Positions 26,833-38,224 of a stretch of DNA of 64,000 nucleotides are shown here, one piece after another; within the stretch, counting starts at the first letter, position 1, and every line of letters begins with the position of its first letter. The stretch is from positions 13,582,370 through 13,646,369 of the forward strand of contig JABBOT010000009.1 in assembly GCA_016165875.1 (NCBI GenBank), given 5' to 3'. This DNA is from Acanthopleura granulata (Eukaryota; Mollusca; Polyplacophora; Chitonida; Chitonidae). Made by a program: the position numbers and the translations under genes. The notes beneath the pieces are model-generated. The model did not search any database. It had not been told where the DNA came from and saw only the letters and a program-made list of their open reading frames with translations.

Positions 26833-29800
26833 GTATCAAAAGTCAAGGGCATGAGGGCATCTGTAAAAGACTACGTGTATTTCAAAGTATCAAGCTGGCG
26901 TCCTCTTTGGCCGCATGTGGGAAGGTCTGTCGGCAACCTACCTGAAGTTGTGGGTTTCCTGCCGTCGCATCAGTGAAATATTCCCAAGTATGGGCGTACC
27001 AATCAAATAAATAAAAAATAAATTTTACTTGACTGGTGTATTCCAACTCAAAACTTAACAGAAATATGGCATATCAATCTATGCTGAGGACTAAGTGAGG
27101 AAATATTAAGCTTGCCATTCTTAAGGTCTTAAGTTATGACCTGACTTGGGGGTGAAACTTGGCCCTTTTCCTTAGGAGGCTTGCTGTGTAAAGACCGCAG
27201 GTGATGGAGCATTCCATTTTTTTCAACATGGATGGAGTAATTGGGTATATGATCTGTTTTAATATTTCGCTTCAAGCTAATGAAACATAATGTAGCCATC
27301 CTCTATTTACACTGGGTGCTTCAGTCACACATCATTACACTGTGCATTCCACATTACACTGTGCATTCCAAATTACTATCCTATAGAGGGCCTTGTTGGC
27401 TCAGATGTTTGAAGTGCTGTCTGACCAATGAGTTCATGTGCTCAAATCCTACTCTGTGTCGGCTGCGGCTATAAGTCAGGTCAGTTTTATCATGTACCTG
27501 ATGAAGGTAGGTGGTTTACTGTTGTTTCATCCACCCATAAATTAATTCTGACTGCTGTCTTGTAAACAGAAAATTCTAGAGCACAGCTGGAAAGAATAAT
27601 AATCTAACAATATTCTAATCTACATTTACTATCAGCATGATCAAGTAAAAAAATCTGGAGCATAAAACTTACGTTCAAGGTGCCCCTGTCAATCACTCTG
27701 GCCATGTTGTGGTCACACCCACCACAAATTATGCTGTCCTTTCCCAGCCAATGGGCACAGTAGAGCTGATATATAAACAGGTAGTCAGCATTAAACCTTA
27801 AAAGTGATTAGTTAATTGCACTCTGGATGACTTGTCAACTTGTCTGTTTTTTCATCATGGTTATACACTGCTTTTGCACGTTTCTTTGTTCATATTACTG
27901 ATAACGCCTCCTTGTCAGCTTATAGCAGGCTTAAGTCAGTCTTAATATATTCACAGTGTTACTTCACTGTGTTACCATGCTGAAGACAACAGCTGACAAT
28001 GGACAGGTCTACCACATGCGATGTCCACCACCTTGTCTCGTTAGGAATTTAGAGAAATTCAATCTAATGTGAACGAATTGTGTTATAATTTCTTTGAAGT
28101 TCACACGTACCCCTACCTGAATAAAACACTCCTATAAATTTTGTAATCATGAATTATTTCCAACTACACATTAAATTAAGCTTCAATGGTTAAATTTGTT
28201 CTTAGAGGTTTGTTTGGAAGGTAAGATGATTCCTTACTGGAACAATGTAGGTGTCATCACCAACAGTAACATTACTTGCCTCTATAAAAGAAAATGCTGA
28301 GGGCAACACTATGCACTATACAGCAGGTAGTAGATGCTTACCAAACTCTGGTTCATTTGATCTTGGGGAACATCTTTGATTTTCTTCCCTGTGGGGAAAT
28401 CCCAGATCTGTATGAATTGTAAAATGAATTGTAAAAATTGTGAAATGAAATGAATGATATTGGAAAATAGAATGCAGGATAAGAAAAATTTAATAATTTG
28501 TTTGATAGATGCATAGAAGTGTAACATGTATGCTCTGCATGCACCTTGTCCCTGGGGCCTTATTGACAATAAACTGTCAAAGAAGCTTGAGTGGCTGTTT
28601 TGACAGTGTAACGTTCACTGAAGACCACCCGTCATCCAGCAGTACAGTGTGCATGTTTGTATGTCAAATGGTTTCCTCTCTGGCCGTACATGGGAAGGTC
28701 TGCCAGCAACCACTGGATGGTCATGGGTTTCCCCTGGGCTTTGCCTGGTTTCCTCCCACCATAATGCAGGCCGATGATATAAGTGAAATATTCTTGAGTA
28801 CGGCGTAAAACACCAATCAAATAACTAAATAAATAATTAGAGTGTTCAAAGATGGACGTTACGAGATGTAAATCCCAGTGCTGACCAATCAGATCACCTG
28901 TAGGACTGAGGTCTTCCTCCAGGACCCCATGACCAGTTTGAAAGATGCATAGACGTGCAACATGTATGCTCTGTATACTCCCTGGGGCCTTACTGACAAC
29001 AAGCAGTCAGCGATGCTTAGGTGGGTGCTTGGATAGTCTGAAGACCTGAAGACCATCTTTCCATCAGTACACTGTACATATTTGTACGTACGTTAAATGT
29101 GGGAAAGTTTACCAGAAACTCGTCAAAGATAAGTGGTTTCCCCCCACCCAAGTACTCTGGTTTCCTCTGCCTTTAAAATTGACTGCCAGTTTACAAGTTA
29201 AAATTTCTTTACTATGCTTTTAAACAACAATCAAATAATTAAATAAATAATTTCAGTTTTCAAAGATGGATGTTACGAGATGCACATCCCTGTGTTGACC
29301 GATCAGATTACCTGTAGGACTGAAGTCTTCCTCCAGGATCCCGTGACCACGTGATTGTGGATGGGGTCTATGTCCAGAGCATCACCGCAGATGTGAGGCC
29401 CAGTGAACTTCCTGGTAAAACAGTAACAGCACTTTATCAGAGCCAGTCATATAGGTTTTTTGTTTGAAGAAACCTTGGACGTTGGGATCAAAATATAATA
29501 GCTGTACATTGCTAAAATGTCCTTACATCACAGTCAGCGACTCGGTCACCAGCAATGGCCGCTAAGTTTGCAGACAAACGTGACAGTATTACAAAGTGCA
29601 TACCACCTCCATCTTTATATACAGTATGGACTACGGTTGATCACAGCAACAACCACACTATGGGACAAACACCTGCGGCTTGTTCATCATTATAATTCAA
29701 ATATTTGATGACATGACAATATACTAACTACTCAGGTTTTAGTTAAGAAGATAGGGGATATAAATGTATCAGTAAGGTCCTGAAAGTCAGATGTTACATT

Positions 29801-32800
29801 TGACTGTCAAGAATAATGCATGTATATAAATCACACACTTACTTCAATGCCTTCTGCTGTCTGTCATCCCAGTACTGAAAGATGAAACAAAGACTTTTTT
29901 TAACTTGTGCTGAGATGAAATATGATGCATGTATAGTGGTTTGTTTTTTTTTTTAGTGAATAAAAACAATTAGAAAAAGTCTGCGCCATTAGAAGTGCCA
30001 GCTAAATCTCTTCCCAAAACTATCTTGATTTATTTTGTGACAGCATTTGCTGTGCCATGTAAAACACGGAAAATCTGGACTGGCCTTTCTGCTTGTCCCT
30101 TACACCCTACTCGCAAAATTCTGTGACATTTGTTGGATTACAGAGGGCCACACTAACAAGTGTTGATGTACTTGGAATTACTGTATCATGGTCATTTCCC
30201 TGATTGTGTTCTATGTAAATGTCTAGGAGCAATCTCCTATGTGTGTACAGTAGTTGTATCATACCTGTACTGTGTCATCCCATCCCCCTGATATAAACAC
30301 ATGGTCAATGTTTGGGTGCCACTGGGCAGCAAACACACGAAACCTGTGGCCATCCATCACGTCACGCGAATCACTGAAATCATCCAAACATGTGTATCAT
30401 CCAATCAGCAGTCACAATGTCCGGAGACATGATTACATTCGCACATGTACTGAAATTCCCAGAAATTTATAAAATGTCAGTAAGGTAATCACAATCAATG
30501 AATTGACATCCTTACTGTAATGGTAAATTTGATTGTGTCCAATCAAAAAGTTGTAGAGAAACCTAAAATAACTTATACCGTTATTCTGATCTACACTTTT
30601 GGCAAATGGTTTAGCCTGGGCTGATTTCAGTTTATATACTGCTGGCTGATTTACAAGTATTTATAAGCATTTTTATAAAAACATGTATTCAAGGAGTTTT
30701 GTAAAACTGAACATGGTGTACTTTGCATAGTTCAAGTGTTTAAAGGGAAAAAGTATACAAAACTCAACAATGTCTATGTATTTTACATGTCTTTGTTGCA
30801 TCTGAACACATTATATTCTATACATGAACATAAATTACAAATGAGCTAAGAAATTGATAAATAAAAAAGAAGTTGTCCACCTCCAGTGAATATACCTTGG
30901 TTTACATGTCCTGATCTTCTTCTTTGTGTCCTCGTCATAGATGTGAATTTCTGGGTCTGCCCCTGCAGTGAGGAACAGGTTGCCCTGTGGGTTGGAGCAG
31001 GTCGTTAGCACCTGCCTCACTTCCTGTATGGTGTGGATACACTTGCCAGATGTGTAGTGCCAGAACTTCACGTGACCGGACGCATCTGCCAACAGAAACC
31101 GTTCATCTGTTAGCAATTCAGCTTGAGGTAAAAGTACATGTACGAAAATACAAAGCACAGGTAAGCATTACATCAGTATAAAAGGAAACCATACCTAATA
31201 CTCATGTAGTACCATTATCTAAGTGATAAGTTGTCAAGAAGTGCATGTGCTCATATTGTGACATGCTGTACTAGATGCCCAGAGGATATGCCAACTCTGA
31301 AACACTCTGAAGTTGCCATGAGTATGTGTATATGCATAAGTCTGATGTACTCACCCATTGCCATGAGGATATGTGTTTGTTCATCCTCTGACATACTCAC
31401 AAGTTGCCATGAGGATGTATGTGCTCATAATCTGACATACTCATCAGTTGCCATGAGTTTGTGTGTGTGTGCTCATACTCTGACATACAAGTTATCATGA
31501 GGATGCGTGTGTGCTAATACAATGACATATTCATGTTGCCAAGAGGATAAGTGTGAGTGCTCATACTCTTAAATACTCACAAGTTGCCATGAGGATGTGT
31601 GAATGCTTATACCCTGACAAACTCACAAGTTGCCATGAAGATATGTTTGTGCCCTTGCTCTGACATACTCACAGGTTGCCATAGTGATATGTGTGTGCTC
31701 ATACTCTAGCATACAAGTTGCCATGAGGATGTGTAGGTGTGTGCCCTGGCTTTGACATACTGACAAGTTGCCATGTGCCATAACCCTATGATCTGGATTA
31801 CCTCAGGGTGTGTGTGTGCCATTCCTCTGACATAATCATAAGTTATCATAAGGATGTGTGTGTGTTCATACTCTCACATACTCACAAGTTGCCACAGTGA
31901 CATGTGTGTGCTCATACTCTGACATACAAGTTCCCATGAGGATGTGTGTGCGTGCCCTTGCTCTGACATACTCACAAGTTATCATCATGAAATGTGTGTG
32001 TTCATACTCTGAAATACTCACTGAAGTTGCCATCAGGATGTGTGTGTGCTCATACTTTGACATACTCACAAGTTGCCTTTTGTGTGTGCTCAAAAGTTGC
32101 CACGAGGACATATGTATGCCTAATTCTGACATACTCACAAGTTGCCACAAGGATATGTGTGTGCTCATACTGACAAAGTCACGCGCTGCCACGAGGATGT
32201 GTGTGTATGCTGAAACTCTAGCATACTCACAAGTTGCCATGAGTACATGTGTGTGCTCCACTTTATCAGTGTCAGTGAAGTGTTTGAAGCGTATCTGTGT
32301 GACAGGAAGTCTCCACCTGAGCGTGTCATCATCCACTAGACTGTACAACAGCTGACCACTCTCAGATGATGATGTCCCATAAACCTGTGTGCAAAAAAAA
32401 AAGTAACATTCTAACACTGTGGACCGCCTTGGTGATATAGTGGTTAGAGCGTCCGCCTTGAGGTTGGGAGATCCAGGTTCAAGCCTGGGTAGGGTCATAC
32501 TACAGACTTCGAAAATGGTACTTGTTGCTTCTTCGCTTGGCGCTCAACATGGAGAGTTTAGAGCAAGGAAACAGGGCTGGTCAGCCAGGTGTCAGCATAA
32601 TGTGACAGGGTGGGGTGTCATGTCTGGTGTCTTTGGCATGATGTTCCAGTGGTGGCAGCACTTTGATGGCATGGACCTGCCCTGCCACAAGAAGACACAC
32701 TCTGTATGGACACACCAGAAGGACTTTCATAGTCACATGACTGAAAAATTGTTAAGCATGACATTAAACCTCAAGCACTCACTCACTCTGTGTCATTGAA

Positions 32801-35800
32801 ACCAAAGAAAAGCCCTCTCCCCCAACAAAAACACGTAAAGAAAAGTGACTTTTTAAGATTTAAGTGTGTAAAATCAACCCCAATGAGTCAATGGGCTAAT
32901 ATATGCCAAAGTTACATGTACACTACAATACAAGTGTATCTAAATCTCATCTAGAAGCATGCATATTTATATCAGATTCCAGTTTCTCACTGAATGACTC
33001 AAACATACACTACATGTATCTGCTTGTACACAAGCACTTTACAATACCTTAATGGAGCCATCTGCTAGGCCAACAGCCAGTCGTTTGCCATCTACAGAGA
33101 ACCTACAGCACATCACCACAGCTGGACAGTCTCTACAAAATAATCAGTACAAATACCAGTCAGAAGAGATCAACAACTCATCAGTCACTTAAATAACAGA
33201 TCAGGACGACTTGGCGGGTTTGGGGGGGGGGGGGTTCATGTGAAAATTTTAGCTTGACGACAATGGTGTTAAATTATACTTATGTGTATTTACATACACA
33301 TATTTATTTTATTGCACTTTCACGCCACACTAAAGAATTTTTTCACTCATATGGTGGCAGTCAGATTTAGGAGGGTGTAGGAATCTAGAGTGCTATGGGT
33401 AAACTCCCTGTCTTTGCCAGGTTACTCACAAGCTTCCTCAATTGCGAAATGCAGACGTGTATGACATATCGCCAAAGGACAAGCCCCACACAACAAATGT
33501 TAGGCTTTGTAAATGGCCCCTCAAGTGGAAGCTCAGAAATCTACAACTACCAGGCCCAAGGCAGCCGAGAGATATGCATGTTAACCACTGGACTACATCC
33601 ATATTCCTAAATTATGTACACAGTGCTTCAATGGTTTTTGCATGTATACATTTCTTTGGAAAAGTTGTTGAAGCTTTGTTATCGCTGATAAAACAAATGA
33701 CCATATGGGATGCTGGTATACTAGAGTGCTTCTATATGTATTCTGGTGATTTAATTACAATTCATATTATTGGTCAGCGGACTCATGATCAAACATGATA
33801 CTGACCATCTGTAAAATTATTACTTATAGCTCATCAAAATTTTTCTTTCAAGTTGGGGTGATGTGGAAGACATGTCGACTGGACAGGAGGAAAAATACCA
33901 TGGTTTGGCTGTTGTCAAAAAATTGTGGAAGAGTTACATATGTATATGTATAATAAAGAGTTAAGGACTTTGGTTGGTGCAGAATTTTACGACAGAACAC
34001 ATAATTAACCTGTGGAACAAGTCACAGATTTTCAGTGTCTCTATCTCAACCTAAAACAAAAGCTCCACAATATCTACTTGAAATAAAAAATTGTAAAATA
34101 AAACATGCTCTTTTGGTCAAATGTAAAGTTGAAACCTTTCAGAAGTGAAGACATGCAGCAAAGTTACAGTATTGAAATGCAGTGGAAGTACATGTACAAG
34201 GATCAACACAAATTATGGAAGTGACAAATTGCCCTTCTCTGCTATAGACTCCTTCCTTATCATGCTCATGCTCTGTTGGTTTTATTACCCTTATCAACAG
34301 AAGTGGAGCCTAGCTCCAAGCAAATTAATATGTCAAATTCATATCATGCAAATTCTCAGATTTCAGTAATCAACATCGTTCAGCAAATCAACAAGTACAT
34401 TGTATCACAATATGGAATTTGTTTGTATAATGATAAACACGACAGACTGAGTTTAATGAAGAAGAGCATTCTCTTGTTACTACATGTATCCCTGTGCAAT
34501 ATAGTTATGGTTACATGTATTACTGAAATTTACTGTGTGAGATTATTCTTTACATTTAGCACAAGTTATATGAAATTCATACATGATGTGCGACCAGAAG
34601 ATCACCACAAAATTATAAGAAGTCTACATTTTGTTTCAAAACACCAGGGCTTGTCTCCACTTGATTTTAGGTCATCATGACATTCTAGTGGTCCTGGCTC
34701 AGTCATATTTTGATATACATGTAGGTTGGTGTAAAGTAGTTCACATTCAAATCAAGTGTCATAACCCTGTGACCTGATTCAAGCTGAAGGCTTCCTACAT
34801 GTAACTTACATGTACAGGTCACATACCATGGCAGAAAACTAATGGTTTTAATGCATTGTGTCCAAAACATGGTCTGGCAGACGGCATTATATCAATGAGT
34901 ATAGTAACAGAAGACAATGTTTGTGTACACTTGAGTAAGTTGTAGACAAATTTCTTTCTATGCCATAAATATACAATTGTAATTTGTATTCTGTTTAGCG
35001 GTATTGTTGTTACACTGTATGTTATATTATTACTTCCGACTCTTGTATAAAAAGATGTCTTCAAAACAGTAGACACTGAATTTAAAGTCACTGGTATATA
35101 TTTTACATATACACTGTAGTGTGCAGTGCTGGAACTTAACTTTTTGAGACAGTTGCCCTGAGGGTAAGTGATTTTCAAAAACTGGTTGACTTTATAAGAG
35201 TTGACTTGCCAAAAAAGGAATTTCTAAAAAAAGCTTGCCCATTCAAATGATACTGTATTCCCCATCTGGCCAAAAATGCATGTATCATCTATGCAACAAT
35301 ACATCAACAATCATCCACTGTAGATGTTGTTAGGTGGTGAACTAATACCCAGTGGCCAGGGGAGTTTTGGCATTATTGTGTTGGAGTGATTGGTGAATCT
35401 CGATATTTTATCACAATTACTTTGATATTTAAGTCACAGTGATAAATAGACAGTGAAATAAAGCAAAACAATTTCACTGTGAGTTGTTTAAAAACATCAG
35501 GACAACCAACAAATTTTGCTTGTCCACATGTATTTCCACTTACCCAGAGCAAGCGGGCAAGTGTTAAGTTCCAGCACAGGTGCAACTTTCTGCATAGAAT
35601 TATTACACTAACCTTTGGCTTGCACTCAAGCGTTTGATGGACAAATAAATATTGAAGAACAGTAATTTATTTTACAGATATCCACAGGTGGTTTAAGTTA
35701 TCTGCATTTTGTTTTGATGTGGAAAATGCCATATAAGCATTAGCTAGACTGTAGAGACGGTAGTGACCTGTCAGTTGTCATTCTCAAATTGGACTGAAGC

Positions 35801-37373
35801 ATGACATTTGTAACAACAGCAATGACTGTAAGTTCACTCTATCCACAGGTGGTTTAGGTTATCTGCATTTTGTTTTGATGTGGAAAGTGCCATATAAGCA
35901 TTAGCTAGACTGTAGAGAAGGTAGTGACCTTTCAGTTGTCATTCTCAAATTGGACTGAAGCATGACATTTGTAACAACAGCAATGGCCATAAGTTCACTT
36001 TATTGTCTGAACAATTCATGCTGTCTTTGTGGTCTTTTGTGCTACAAATTTCCTGCTGTTCACTCAAGTGTGCATTCATCACTTTTCACAACTAACACTT
36101 TCTTATTTATTACATGGCTGGCTGGCATCAAGCAAAGAATCAAATCAATCAATATTAAAAGCTAGTTACACTGACCTCTGATTTACACTTTTGTTCCTTG
36201 AGACAAAATGCCCAAATCTATCCACACATGTATGGTAAAAATTCTAAAATTTAGTCATTATTATTTTTGCCTTATTTGTTCAATTTTGAGAGTTCCACTG
36301 ATCTTAGAAAGGTGTTTGAGGTTTGTTTGCAAGGAAGGATGTTATCCTGTTGAATGAATGAATGAATGATTGATTATGGTGATGGTTTTATCATCAAAAC
36401 CAGGAAACAGTAAAAAGGCTTTCGAAAGGATAATAAGATCAGGCAAAACTAATCAAATGGACGAACATGTTTAAAGACTGGTAACACAAATAAATGTCAG
36501 TTAAAATTAAAAAACCACCATATCATTTTAGATGTTTCTTTAATTTAGATGACATGTAAAATTATCCTTTTGAACTAAAATGTAAGCTTCAGCACCAAAA
36601 GTAATTGTTTGCAACTTTCACTTGCCTCTAAAAATTCTCAGATAAAATTTTAGGTCATTCAGTTAAGAAAATATTACTCCAAGAGCATTCAATCATTGCA
36701 AATCAATTTTGCTGATTCCAATCAGTGATTTCAATCTGCACATTCTCAGCTCTGTCTTAATTAGGCCTATGCATTAATTTCACATTTTATTTTAATCTAA
36801 CTTCACTGGAAGCACAAATTTATCCCATCTACAGTAATCTGAGTTGCATCCATGAACTTTGGCTAAATGGCCAATGTATGGCTCCTTAGGTTTCAGAGCT
36901 CATTACTGCACAAGTTTTGCTTGAAAGTCCGAACGGCTAAATTTATCTGAGTTGACAGTATAGATTGCACATAACTCCTTTCTCCACAACATCCTTCGAA
37001 AACTGAGCAACAAATTCATCTGGAGATATTTTAAGTACAAGGAAACAACATCAAAATGGCAAGGAATTCGTGCTGAAATAAAATCACAAGCCCAATTCAG
37101 CTACTCACTCAGTATTTTAATAAGGAAAATTCTCTCTGTGAGGTGTTAAATTCAAACTGTTATGTAGGTTTATTCATGAAACAATAGGGCATCAAATACA
37201 CTACAAATATCTTGGATGCGAAATTACTAGAAACCATTGTGAGAGAAGAAGTAATTAACAGTCAAATATTTAACCCGCAGTCCTTACATGGTGTCCAGTA
37301 ATCGCAGGTTCCCCTCCAGACTAGGTCCAGCGTTGGCTTTCATAACGGAATCAAACTCATCCATGTCGCTCAT
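26361..37373 (-). CDS. WD40-repeat protein of unassigned family (348 aa)
   Basis: Ten exons on the minus strand: 37373-37288, 33132-33048, 32384-32231, 31085-30896, 30373-30265, 29874-29843, 29411-29312, 28407-28342, 27765-27673 and 26492-26361. All introns are GT..AG and all phases agree, giving one 348-aa frame ending in TGA. An acidic 28-residue leader (MSDMDEFDSVMKANAGPSLE) precedes WD blades. Visible blade signatures include RFSVDGKRLAVGLADGSIKV, SGHVKFWHY (about 111-119), GNLFLTAGADPEIHIYD, FISGGWDDTVQYWD (about 198-211), HNHVVTGSWRKTSVLQIWD and SIICGGCDHNMARVID. It most likely forms a seven-bladed propeller for protein binding. There is no enzyme motif, signal peptide or membrane segment. 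I recognise the fold but not an orthologue group, so no symbol is given. Introns 3 and 7 hold duplicated exon ends. Confidence 0.88.
26770..26832. repeat. (TA)n microsatellite
   Basis: About 30 AT units with one TGT interruption near the left end, inside WD40 gene intron 9. Confidence 0.93.
26885..27032 (+). mobile_element. tRNA-type SINE, 3' half
   Basis: The plus strand reads TTGGCCGCATGTGGGAAGGT, CTGTCGGCAACCTAC, GTGAAATATTCCCAAGTATG and CCAATCAAATAAATAAAAAA, in the sense order of the family. It lies in WD40 intron 9, antisense to the gene. Part of the central block is deleted. Confidence 0.7.
27384..27570 (+). mobile_element. Possible tRNA-headed SINE remnant
   Basis: GGCCTTGTTGGCTCAGATG resembles the SINE head with an A box (TGGCTCAGATG), and GTGCTCAAATCCTAC about 45 bp further on resembles a B box. 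Downstream sequence (GATGAAGGTAGGTGGTTTAC) matches the main family only loosely. It may be a related, older SINE. Confidence 0.4.
28508..29351. repeat. Tandem duplication including the end of WD40 exon 7
   Basis: Two copies lie head to tail at about 28508-28938 and 28944-29351. They share GATGCATAGA(A/C)GTG(T/C)AACATGTATGCTCTG, CCCTGGGGCCTTA, a SINE-containing middle, CAAAGATGGA(C/T)GTTACGAGATG and CTGTAGGACTGA(G/A)GTCTTCCTCC. The right copy ends in genuine exon 7 (29312-29411). The left copy carries only about the last 35 nt of that exon plus its splice donor. Confidence 0.85.
28655..28834 (+). mobile_element. tRNA-type SINE, well preserved 3' half
   Basis: GGCCGTACATGGGAAGGTCT, GCCAGCAACCACTGGATGG, GTTTCCTCCCACCATAATGC, AGTGAAATATTCTTGAGTAC, GGCGTAAAACACCAATC and the tail AAATAACTAAATAAATAA follow in order. 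A much more decayed counterpart sits at about 29080-29250 in the second copy of the tandem duplication. Confidence 0.8.
31205..32240 (-). repeat. ~46-bp minisatellite derived from exon 3 end and its splice donor
   Basis: Roughly 20 diverged units of about 46 bp fill WD40 intron 3. On the minus strand the unit reads approximately CACACACAT, CCTCATGGCAACTT, GTGAGTATGTCAGAGTATGA. The rightmost unit is the last part of real exon 3 (coding EHTHVLMAT) followed by its donor GTGAGT at 32230-32225. Donor-like ACTCAC (plus strand) recurs in about ten internal units, for example near 31394, 31572, 31668, 31875, 31967, 32063 and 32128. Confidence 0.88.
32410..32795 (+). mobile_element. Second tRNA-derived SINE family, complete copy
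   Basis: The head at about 32420-32495 looks like a degenerate tRNA, with the A-box region GATATAGTGGTTAGAGCG and the B box GGTTCAAGCCTGG. An unrelated body of about 250 bp follows. The tail is TTAAGCATGACATTAAACCT then CAAGCACTCACTCACTC, a short tandem-repeat end typical of molluscan SINEs. It is inserted in WD40 intron 2. The 126-aa frame across it is an artefact. Confidence 0.75.
33222..33234. repeat. Poly(G) run
   Basis: Thirteen consecutive G residues in WD40 intron 2 on the plus strand; C-run in the pre-mRNA. Confidence 0.9.
33300..33480 (-). mobile_element. tRNA-type SINE, decayed copy
   Basis: ATTTATTTTATTGCACTTTC, ACGCCACACTAAAGAATTTT and TCACTCATATGGTGGCAGTC match the tail-proximal part of the family with several changes. 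Later parts are barely recognisable. Confidence 0.55.
35681..36002. repeat. Tandem duplication, 161-bp unit, two copies
   Basis: Units starting at 35681 and 35842 (TCCACAGGTGGTTTA(A/G)GTTATC...) are about 95% identical to their ends at AAGTTCACT. It is intronic (WD40 intron 1). Confidence 0.9.
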
Positions 37374-38224
37374 CGTCCTGGAGGAAGACAGACTAACAGA
37401 TGATCTTGGAGATAACACAAACATATTTACGGTCGGGATGGTCAAAAACTGAAAGGCACTTATTAAGGAAAATGTCCGAATTTTGCAGTCCGATAAAGCT
37501 GGTTGCCTTGCCTTCACGTAAACTACAGACGCATTCTGCGCTCCGGGCAGTACATTTTCAAGCACTCCGATTGGCTATTATTAGACATCGTCTATATGCT
37601 AATGAAAAGAATGAACCTGGCATCAAATTAAGTTTTTCCTTTGCCTTAGATCTACGGCACGAACAATGTAAGACTAGAAAGGCAGTTCATTAAAAGTTAT
37701 GGTAAATTAACGCAATGAAAGTGAGCTGTTCTGATGAGGGACTGCAATGGAGCCAACTGCACGAGAAAAATTGAAAGAGAGATCATTGAAACTTGAGTCT
37801 TGATCCCTTGTTTTTTGTCATAAATGAAATACTTTTGAAAACTGCTTTCTAATACAAAATGTCGTGGAAATTGAAAAAAAAAGGTAATAAACAATGATAC
37901 GTAGCCAGAACTCATATTTAGGCATATATTGATTTATACCACTGAACTTTGAACAGTACACAGTCCTATATTTGGCGACCATATTCATTTCACTTTGATC
38001 AGTGATATTTTGATTTACAAAACCATAGCACGGAATTCCGTATTTCATCACTTCTGATGTGTTCGGCCACAGTCATGAATTTGTATGTAACCCATTTTGA
38101 CAGCTACTCGCGTCTACATAAGGAAAAATTGCGGCTTTCATGAAAAGTTGAGAAACGTTGTACTTGAATCCCTAATGTCATTTTAACTTCCTTCTTTCGG
38201 CATATCAGAGCTGATATTTTCGTG
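37374..38224. promoter_or_regulatory. Shared start region of WD40 gene and OXSM
   Basis: The start codons of the minus-strand WD40 gene (37373) and plus-strand OXSM (38225) are 851 bp apart and point away from each other, so this interval must hold both 5' UTRs and core promoters. The portion near 37440-37680 has more CpG than the rest and includes ATGCTAAT at 37597. No TATA box was confidently assigned. Confidence 0.6.

Noticed and set aside
32420..32495. Possible functional tRNA gene
   Set aside because: The fold would be poor and it is fused to a SINE body and tail, so it is a SINE head.
31866..32498. 210-aa minus-strand frame read as a separate gene
   Set aside because: It contains exon 3 of the WD40 gene and continues into the exon-derived minisatellite and upstream intron; the splice sites at both ends of exon 3 are good.
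37400..37693. 97-aa plus-strand frame in the WD40/OXSM interval
   Set aside because: No family resemblance; it lies in the divergent promoter/5' UTR zone and overlaps the WD40 leader on the other strand.
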